From Stutzerimonas stutzeri (GTDB taxonomy: Bacteria > Pseudomonadota > Gammaproteobacteria > Pseudomonadales > Pseudomonadaceae), in contig NZ_CP036186.1 in the NCBI RefSeq assembly GCF_015291885.1, positions 3,853,501-3,917,500 of the forward strand: a stretch of 64,000 nucleotides of DNA. The letters are read 5' to 3'. Below are positions 55,503 to 64,000 of the stretch, piece by piece. A program made the position numbers and the translations under genes. The notes under the pieces are model-generated. The model had not been told where the DNA came from and did no database searches. It worked only from the letters and a program-made list of their open reading frames with translations. Within the stretch, counting starts at the first letter, position 1. Each line of letters begins with the position of its first letter.

Positions 55503-55566
55503 ATTCACTCCGTTACGGGTTATAACGCCTTGCGGCTCCCCATTGCTTATTTATCCCGGTGACGAC

Positions 55567-55593
55567 AAAACCCCGCAGCCTGAAGCTGCGGGG
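55567..55593 (-). terminator. Terminator after nusG
   Basis: CCCCGCAGC-5-GCTGCGGGG is followed by TTTTGTCG on the minus strand, 20 bases after the nusG stop. Confidence 0.88.
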
Positions 55594-55612
55594 TGTGGGA
55601 TGCTTCGCTCAG

Positions 55613-56146
55613 TTAAACCTTCTCGACCTGACTGAACTCCAGCTCTACTGGCGTAGAGCGACCAAAGATCAGGACAGCGACCTGAATCCTGCTCTTTTCA
55701 TAGTTTACTTCCTCGACCACACCGTTGAAGTCCGCAAACGGGCCATCGGCCACGCGCACCACCTCACCAGGCTCGAAGAGAGTCTTAGGCTTCGGCTTAT
55801 CAGTACCATCAGCAACGCGACGAAGGATTGCCTCAGCCTCTTTATCCGTGATGGGTGCCGGCTTGTCCGCCGTACCACCAATAAAGCCCATCACGCGAGG
55901 AGTATCCTTGACGAGGTGCCAAGTACCCTCATTCATTTCCATATGAACAAGAACGTAGCCGGGGAAGAATTTGCGCTCACTCTTGCGCTTCTGCCCGTTA
56001 CGCATCTCAACGACCTCTTCGGTCGGAACAAGAATCTCGCCGAACTGTTCTTCCATCCCAGCAAGCTTGACTCGCTCAACCAGAGAGCGCATGACGTGCT
56101 TCTCGTAACCCGAGTAAGCATGCACAACATACCAACGCTTAGCCAC
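55613..56146 (-). CDS. nusG: Transcription elongation/antitermination factor NusG
   Basis: NusG couples RNA polymerase with Rho and the ribosome. The 177-residue protein has the NGN domain (about 1-115, starting [16 protein letters not shown]) and a C-terminal KOW domain (about 125-177, [18 protein letters not shown]). The start codon is GTG at 56146. It follows secE by nine bases. Confidence 0.98.
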   Translation of the reverse strand: MAKRWYVVHAYSGYEKHVMRSLVERVKLAGMEEQFGEILVPTEEVVEMRNGQKRKSERKFFPGYVLVHMEMNEGTWHLVKDTPRVMGFIGGTADKPAPITDKEAEAILRRVADGTDKPKPKTLFEPGEVVRVADGPFADFNGVVEEVNYEKSRIQVAVLIFGRSTPVELEFSQVEKV

Positions 56147-56155
56147 GAGACACCC

Positions 56156-56524
56156 TTAACCAACAACCATGGAAACCAACCAGCCGAGCAGGGAATCGAG
56201 CCCCCACAACAGCAGCGCCATAACCAGAACAACAACAACAACAATCAAGGTGGTCTGGGTAGTTTCTTGACGGGTCGGCCAAACAACCTTACGAATTTCG
56301 CCGCGCGCTTCTTTCAGCAGCACAGCAAAGGAACGCCCCCTGGACGTCTGCAGCGCAACAAATGCCGCCACTACGCCCACAGCAAGGACCGCAAGGACTC
56401 GGTAAAGAATCGGCTCAGCGGAGTAGTATTGATTGCCAACAACAGCAACAACCACCAAAGCAGCCACAACGAACCACTTCACCAGATCGAAGCGCGCATC
56501 ATTGGCTTCAGCTTTGATATTCAT
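56156..56524 (-). CDS. secE: Protein translocase subunit SecE
   Basis: SecE clamps the SecY channel. The 122-residue protein has three membrane helices (about 15-32, 38-58 and 90-118) and the conserved amphipathic segment ARGEIRKVVWPTRQETTQTT near 73-92. It follows tRNA-Trp by 42 bases and may share its transcript. Confidence 0.97.
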   Translation of the reverse strand: MNIKAEANDARFDLVKWFVVAALVVVAVVGNQYYSAEPILYRVLAVLAVGVVAAFVALQTSRGRSFAVLLKEARGEIRKVVWPTRQETTQTTLIVVVVVLVMALLLWGLDSLLGWLVSMVVG

Positions 56525-56566
56525 CTGCTAGAACCTTGTAAAGACTGCCAAATTCGATATTGAAAA

Positions 56567-56642
56567 TGGCAGGCCAGGAGGGAATCGAACCCCCAACCTG
56601 CGGTTTTGGAGACCGCCGCTCTGCCAATTGAGCTACTGGCCT
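56567..56642 (-). tRNA. tRNA-Trp (CCA anticodon)
   Basis: The 76-base cloverleaf has a 7-bp acceptor stem (AGGCCAG with CTGGCCT), the anticodon CCA in GTCTCCAAAAC, the T-loop GGTTCGATTCC and an encoded 3' CCA. Confidence 0.98.
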
Positions 56643-56693
56643 AGAAAGAGTCAGGCCGACTATTATGCCGACCTGCTTCAAACAGATCAATCG

Positions 56694-57887
56694 TTATTCG
56701 ACGATCTTGGCAACCACGCCAGCACCAACGGTACGGCCACCTTCGCGAATTGCGAAGCGCAGACCATCTTCCATTGCGATCGGCTTGATCAGGGTAACAA
56801 CCATTTTCACGTTGTCGCCCGGCATTACCATCTCAACGCCTTCCGGCAGTTCGCACGAACCGGTTACGTCGGTGGTACGGAAGTAGAACTGAGGACGGTA
56901 GCCCTTGAAGAACGGGGTGTGACGACCACCTTCCTCTTTGGACAGAACGTACACTTCAGCTTCGAACTTAGTGTGCGGCTTGATGGTGCCCGGCTTGGCC
57001 AGTACCTGACCACGCTCCACGTCGTCACGCTTGGTGCCGCGCAGCAGGACGCCACAGTTCTCACCAGCACGACCTTCATCGAGCAGCTTGCGGAACATCT
57101 CGACACCGGTACAGGTGGTCTTGGTGGTATCACGCAGACCAACGATCTCGATTTCTTCCTGGATCTTGACGATACCGCGCTCTACACGACCGGTCACAAC
57201 AGTACCGCGACCAGAGATGGAGAACACGTCTTCGATCGGCATCAGGAACGGCTTGTCGATGGCACGAACCGGCTCAGGGATGTAAGTATCCAGAGTCTCG
57301 ACGAGCTTCTTGACGGCAGTGGTGCCCATCTCGTTGTCGTCTTGACCGTTCAGAGCCATCAGCGCGGAGCCGATGATGATCGGGGTGTCGTCGCCCGGGA
57401 AGTCATAGGTGGACAGCAGATCACGAACTTCCATCTCGACCAGCTCGAGCAGCTCAGCGTCGTCGACCATGTCGGCCTTGTTCAGGAACACGACGATGTA
57501 CGGAACACCTACCTGACGGGACAGCAGGATGTGCTCGCGAGTCTGCGGCATGGGGCCGTCAGCAGCCGAGCAAACCAGGATCGCGCCGTCCATCTGAGCA
57601 GCACCGGTGATCATGTTCTTCACATAGTCAGCGTGACCCGGGCAATCAACGTGCGCGTAGTGACGAATATTGGAGTCGTACTCTACGTGAGCGGTGTTGA
57701 TGGTAATACCACGAGCCTTCTCTTCCGGGGCGCTATCGATCTTGTCGAAGTCGACACGAGCGGAACCGAAAACCTCGGAGCACACGCGAGTCAGAGCTGC
57801 CGTCAGAGTGGTCTTGCCATGGTCGACGTGACCAATGGTGCCGACGTTGACGTGCGGTTTGTTACGTTCGAACTTTTCTTTAGCCAT
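56694..57887 (-). CDS. tufB: Elongation factor Tu, copy B
   Basis: This second 397-residue EF-Tu is identical in protein to tufA and differs in about five bases, all silent. The ATG at 57887 is the start; 12 more codons are open upstream without similarity. It lies between tRNA-Thr and tRNA-Trp, the standard place for tufB. A 14-bp hairpin precedes it. Confidence 0.98.
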   Translation of the reverse strand: MAKEKFERNKPHVNVGTIGHVDHGKTTLTAALTRVCSEVFGSARVDFDKIDSAPEEKARGITINTAHVEYDSNIRHYAHVDCPGHADYVKNMITGAAQMDGAILVCSAADGPMPQTREHILLSRQVGVPYIVVFLNKADMVDDAELLELVEMEVRDLLSTYDFPGDDTPIIIGSALMALNGQDDNEMGTTAVKKLVETLDTYIPEPVRAIDKPFLMPIEDVFSISGRGTVVTGRVERGIVKIQEEIEIVGLRDTTKTTCTGVEMFRKLLDEGRAGENCGVLLRGTKRDDVERGQVLAKPGTIKPHTKFEAEVYVLSKEEGGRHTPFFKGYRPQFYFRTTDVTGSCELPEGVEMVMPGDNVKMVVTLIKPIAMEDGLRFAIREGGRTVGAGVVAKIVE

Positions 57888-57935
57888 CGAGACCGTCTCC
57901 CATCGTTGAATTGAGCTAGTCACGCCACCATTAAA

Positions 57936-57967
57936 ACAAAGGCAGATATTTACATATCTGCCTTTGT
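57936..57967 (-). terminator. Attenuator-like hairpin between tRNA-Thr and tufB
   Basis: ACAAAGGCAGATAT and its perfect complement enclose a four-base loop; on the minus strand TTTAATGG follows after the closing TTTGT. It could be a terminator limiting tufB read-through or a processing signal for the tRNA 3' end. Confidence 0.75.
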
Positions 57968-57971
57968 GGTT

Positions 57972-58047
57972 TGGAGCTCATGAGCGGATTTGAACCGCTG
58001 ACCTCACCCTTACCAAGGGTGTGCTCTACCAACTGAGCTACATGAGC
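57972..58047 (-). tRNA. tRNA-Thr (GGT anticodon)
   Basis: The 76-base cloverleaf has acceptor GCTCATG with CATGAGC, the anticodon GGT in CTTGGTAAG and an encoded CCA end. Confidence 0.98.
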
Positions 58048-58073
58048 AAATCTAATATCGCAGCCATCAAACT

Positions 58074-58147
<74 letters not shown>

Positions 58148-58172
58148 GGACGCCGAAGCCTACGCTTAAATC

Positions 58173-58257
<85 letters not shown>

Positions 58258-58270
58258 AAAGTGAGGCGGC

Positions 58271-58299
58271 ATTTTCATCACTTGCCACCCTACTGTCAA
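58271..58299 (-). promoter_or_regulatory. Promoter of the tRNA-Tyr/Gly/Thr-tufB operon
   Basis: TTGACA at 58299-58294 and GAAAAT at 58276-58271 on the minus strand are 17 bases apart. A GC-rich stretch (GCCGCC) follows at the likely start point, as in stringently controlled stable-RNA promoters. Confidence 0.75.
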
Positions 58300-58398
58300 G
58301 CATTTTCTCATATAAATCTTGAGGTTAGCTTTACTGACAGCTGCTTCGCATCGGATTCTCTCAACCCTGCCGGCGAAGCGGGCGCCATTCTATGCAAA

Positions 58399-59070
58399 CT
58401 ATTCCGAAGATGCAACGCTTGTGCAGGCCATCTGCCGGTGCTGAAGCGCAGGAAAGTCCTCTTTTAGCCCTTGCAGCGTCGTGTCGTCTACCTGATGCCG
58501 GCTAGCCGTGGCAATTCTGACCCAGTATTTACGGTGCATTCTCGGCAACTCGCGAACCAGCGCCGCGTAATCCACTTCACGCAGGCGCGCCACCACACCT
58601 TCCGCAGAGTCTTTACGAGAGAAGATTCCCAGGGAGATACCATTGGCCAAATCGCCAACGGTAATGATGTAGCTGTCCACATTTCGGCTCTGCAATTCTC
58701 GCAGCTGCCTGAGGGACGCCTGCCTCGAAGCTAAGGGCGGCAGATACACCCAGTAATCTACGCTACCGATAACGTCTACATGCTGCATCTCGGACTGCAC
58801 GTCTAAGCTGAGAAGGCGCTGCTCTAGAGAGGCCGCGGTCTGCTCATCATCAAAGCCGCCCAGAAAGAGACACGAGTTATCGTTGGGTGCCAGGCTTGAT
58901 GCCGCCCGCCGCTCGGGAGGAGAGGACTCACTCAGCAACGCTATATTCTGTTGAGGCCGATTATAAGCATCAAGCGGTGTAACCTCCTTGACTCGCACTG
59001 GGGCCTGATACTGATGCTGTACCCAAAAGAAGATATTCAACAGCACTAACAGTAGAAAGAACCAACGCAT
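58399..59070 (-). CDS. SPOR-domain-like membrane-anchored protein
   Basis: The 223-residue protein has one N-terminal membrane anchor (about 2-19), a disordered linker, and a C-terminal region (about 75-200) that resembles a SPOR domain (CLFLGGFDDEQTAASLEQRL, then YWVYLPPLASRQASLRQLRE). SPOR domains bind denuded septal peptidoglycan. It follows coaX by 25 bases, as in other pseudomonads. The domain match is by eye. Confidence 0.7.
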   Translation of the reverse strand: MRWFFLLLVLLNIFFWVQHQYQAPVRVKEVTPLDAYNRPQQNIALLSESSPPERRAASSLAPNDNSCLFLGGFDDEQTAASLEQRLLSLDVQSEMQHVDVIGSVDYWVYLPPLASRQASLRQLRELQSRNVDSYIITVGDLANGISLGIFSRKDSAEGVVARLREVDYAALVRELPRMHRKYWVRIATASRHQVDDTTLQGLKEDFPALQHRQMACTSVASSE

Positions 59071-59095
59071 GCAAGCTTCGACCTTTTATATAACG

Positions 59096-59836
59096 CTAGG
59101 GGCAAGCGATCGCCAGACCACGGAAAACCAGATCCGGCACCCGCGTTACTCGGCCGCAGTTTTCAATTAGGTCCGCGTCACCTCCAGTGACGTAAACGGC
59201 AAAGTCGTCGCCCAGATAATCGCTCGCCTGCAATATCTGGACGCTGACGAAGCTACGTAACATCATCAAGCAACCCCGTTCAACGGCTTCCGCCGTCGAG
59301 CGCCCTGGCGCAGTTTCATAATCCGATGCAGCTACCTGCTCAATGTTGTAACTGATACGTCGCGTATGAGTATGCAATTGCTGCCGAAGCAAGGATATGC
59401 CAGGACAAATATAACCTCCGAGATGGACCCCGCTGGCATCCACCAGATCGGCCGTGACAGCAGTACCCAGGTCGAGCACAAGCAGCGCACTACGGGAAAG
59501 CTGAAAAGCACCGACTATAGCCAGCCAACGATCCATTCCCAACCGCTCATAATCCCGGTAGCCATTGATCACTCCGGCGAGCTCTTTTGCCGGCGCGGCA
59601 CGCATGACCTCCACAGCTAACTTTTCAGAGAGTCGCGAGCAAAGCATCATCGTCTCGTCATCACCACGGACGCTTGCCACTCTCGCACGCGAGACCCGCA
59701 GTACCGTAAGGCCTGCCAGCTCACCAAGCAACTCGTCGACAGAAACGGAAGCCCCCTGCGCAACGATCAGCGCCGAACCGAGATCTAATACCCGCCATTT
59801 GATCAAGCTGTTACCGCAATCCAGCTCAAGAATCAT
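59096..59836 (-). CDS. coaX: Type III pantothenate kinase
   Basis: CoaX phosphorylates pantothenate, the first step to coenzyme A. The 246-residue protein has the ATP motif ELDCGNSLIKWRV (about 4-16), VLDLGTAVTADLVD (near 118-132) and YICPGISLLRQQL. Its start overlaps the birA stop by four bases; the birA-coaX pair is common in pseudomonads. Confidence 0.95.
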   Translation of the reverse strand: MILELDCGNSLIKWRVLDLGSALIVAQGASVSVDELLGELAGLTVLRVSRARVASVRGDDETMMLCSRLSEKLAVEVMRAAPAKELAGVINGYRDYERLGMDRWLAIVGAFQLSRSALLVLDLGTAVTADLVDASGVHLGGYICPGISLLRQQLHTHTRRISYNIEQVAASDYETAPGRSTAEAVERGCLMMLRSFVSVQILQASDYLGDDFAVYVTGGDADLIENCGRVTRVPDLVFRGLAIACP

Positions 59837-60780
59837 GGATCCAGCCTCAAGCTTAGCTCCCCACCACTAAACGAATGCTCACAGCCGTCCAGCGTCATTC
59901 TGAGCCCACCCTGAAGATCCACCCCGATCACCACGCCAGAGTATTCAGACGACCCAGTACTCAGCGTGCAATTGCGTCCCTGCCAGATATGGCTAGCCTC
60001 CCACTCGGCCCTCAACGCAGAAAACCCCTCGTCGAAATGCCGCTCCAGATACTGCTTTAGTGTTTCCGTCAGCGCCAGAAGCAACTCGTTGCGATCAACC
60101 ATTCCAACCTGCTCTTTGATGGAGGTCCAAAGCTGGTCTATACCTTCAGCGCTAACCATATTGACGTTGACCCCAACACCAATGACCACATGACATAAAT
60201 CCGCCGGATCACCGGTAAGCTCCAACAAAATCCCGGCGATTTTGCGACCGTCAACATAGACATCATTCGGCCATTTCAGCCCGGCTTCTACGCCTAGTCG
60301 ACGCAGTGTTTGCATCACCGCCAACCCCACCACGAGACTCATGCCGGCCAGCTGCTTAGTGCCACCACCAACCTTGAGAGCAAAACTGCAATACAAGTTT
60401 TGCCCGAAGGGGCTAATCCAAGTACGCCCCCGCCGCCCTCGCCCCGAGGTCTGAGCCTCAGCGACCACGATAAATGGCTCACCGTCCTTATCAGGCAAGA
60501 GGCGTAGCGCCTCAGCATTCGTGGAGTCAATCGTGTCGTAAAGATTTAACGACCAGCCGTATTGCTTCAACCGCGGCTCAAGCTTTGCGTGTTCAAACAG
60601 AGATAGAGGCTCGGCGAGACGGTAACCGCGCCCCGGAACCCTATAAAGCGGCAGGCCCGTTTCGCTCTGAATTCGCTGCAGGTGCTTCCAGACAGCGCTG
60701 CGACTGACACCAAGCGCCAGACCCAATTCTCTTCCGGAATGAAACCGCCCATCTTGGAGTAACCTCAACAGCCCGTTCAT
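59833..60780 (-). CDS. birA: Biotin-protein ligase and biotin operon repressor BirA
   Basis: BirA attaches biotin to carboxylases and can repress biotin genes. The 315-residue protein has an N-terminal winged helix (about 1-60, RELGLALGVSRSAVWKHLQR), the ligase motif GRGRRGRTW near 113-121 and KWPNDVYVDGRKIAGIL. I chose the ATG at 60780; 16 more codons are open upstream. Confidence 0.95.
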   Translation of the reverse strand: MNGLLRLLQDGRFHSGRELGLALGVSRSAVWKHLQRIQSETGLPLYRVPGRGYRLAEPLSLFEHAKLEPRLKQYGWSLNLYDTIDSTNAEALRLLPDKDGEPFIVVAEAQTSGRGRRGRTWISPFGQNLYCSFALKVGGGTKQLAGMSLVVGLAVMQTLRRLGVEAGLKWPNDVYVDGRKIAGILLELTGDPADLCHVVIGVGVNVNMVSAEGIDQLWTSIKEQVGMVDRNELLLALTETLKQYLERHFDEGFSALRAEWEASHIWQGRNCTLSTGSSEYSGVVIGVDLQGGLRMTLDGCEHSFSGGELSLRLDP

Positions 60781-60860
60781 GCCACCCCCAACAAAAAGAG
60801 GCCCGAATAATAGCGATACCGGTGGCAAGTGCCTACAGCAGCTTTCAAGTGTGCAAAAGC

Positions 60861-60894
60861 AAACCCCCGACCGGATTTCTCCGATCGGGGGTTT
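60861..60894 (-). terminator. Terminator of the rRNA operon
   Basis: AAACCCCCGATCGGA, four bases, then TCCGGTCGGGGGTTT form a 15-bp stem (one mismatch-like G-T), followed by GCTTTTGC on the minus strand. It lies ten bases after the 5S gene. Confidence 0.88.
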
Positions 60895-60903
60895 GGGATA
60901 AGA

Positions 60904-61020
60904 GCTTGACGATGACCTACTCTCACATGGGGAGACCCCACACTACCATCGGCGATGCGTCGTTTCACTACTGAGTTCGGGATGGGATCAGGTGGTTCCA
61001 ACGCTCTATGGTCGTCAAGC
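60904..61020 (-). rRNA. rrf: 5S ribosomal RNA
   Basis: On the minus strand the sequence begins GCTTGACGACC, contains the invariant CCCATCCCGAACTCAG and ends GGTCATCGTCAAGC, all typical of Pseudomonas 5S. The ends are accurate to a few bases. Confidence 0.96.
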
Positions 61021-61174
61021 AATTCGGCTGGGGAGTCGGTGTTGAGTCGCTTCCCCTAATTGGGTATGTGATGGTGCTTCGGTATTGCTTTCGCTTTGCG
61101 AGCGTTGCGTCTTTTCGGTTTGTTTGTCGACTTCAACCGTCTGACACGCAAACATCAAATTGTTTGGGTGTTAT

Positions 61175-64000
<2,826 letters not shown>

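Overview
The window is chromosomal DNA of a gammaproteobacterium of the Pseudomonas group. Stutzerimonas (Pseudomonas) stutzeri or a close relative is the best guess. The order ssb - MFS transporter - uvrA - katA - rplQ, the nrdR-ribD-ribE block, the protein sequences and the high GC content all point there; the species is an inference, because no search was run. Almost everything from position 24,700 to the right edge lies on the minus strand, so that half is read from high to low coordinates.

Positions 1-24,700 hold mixed housekeeping and envelope genes. A riboflavin block (ribE cut by the left edge, FMN riboswitch, ribD, nrdR) is followed by a YbaY-like lipoprotein, a methyltransferase, thpR, the yedF/yedE sulfur or selenium pair, and the thioredoxin-TPR chaperone cnoX. 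Next is a zinc-responsive operon: a Zur-box-like site, a His-rich ZrgA-like protein, an ABC ATPase and permease, and a DUF3299 protein. A tightly coupled six-gene TonB2-type energy-transduction cluster (DUF3450, TtpC-like, ExbB, ExbD, TonB, TPR) lies opposite oprG/ompW, which has a good Anr/FNR-type box. Two sugar-nucleotide SDR genes, ssb, a YajR-like MFS transporter, uvrA, a secreted M14 carboxypeptidase and katA complete this part.

Positions 26,400-58,300 are the main transcription and translation block. In the direction of transcription it runs tRNA-Tyr, tRNA-Gly, tRNA-Thr, tufB, tRNA-Trp, secE-nusG, rplK-rplA, rplJ-rplL, rpoB-rpoC, rpsL-rpsG-fusA-tufA, the S10 operon, the spc operon and the alpha operon. 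Clear promoters precede the tRNA cluster, rpsL and rpsJ. Terminator-like hairpins follow tRNA-Thr, nusG, rplL, tufA and rplQ. The spc operon is unusual: about 180 bases between rpsN and rpsH carry three terminator-like hairpins in a row plus a near-consensus promoter.

At the right edge birA, coaX and a SPOR-like gene lie downstream of an rRNA operon. Its 5S gene is complete and its 23S gene is cut by the window end.

I found no CRISPR array, prophage or insertion sequence, and no clearly new multi-gene system. The least ordinary signals are regulatory: an FMN riboswitch with a roughly 147-nt extra arm and a leader ORF, the interrupted spc operon, the homogenised tuf pair, and an M14 peptidase where I recall bfrA in P. 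aeruginosa.
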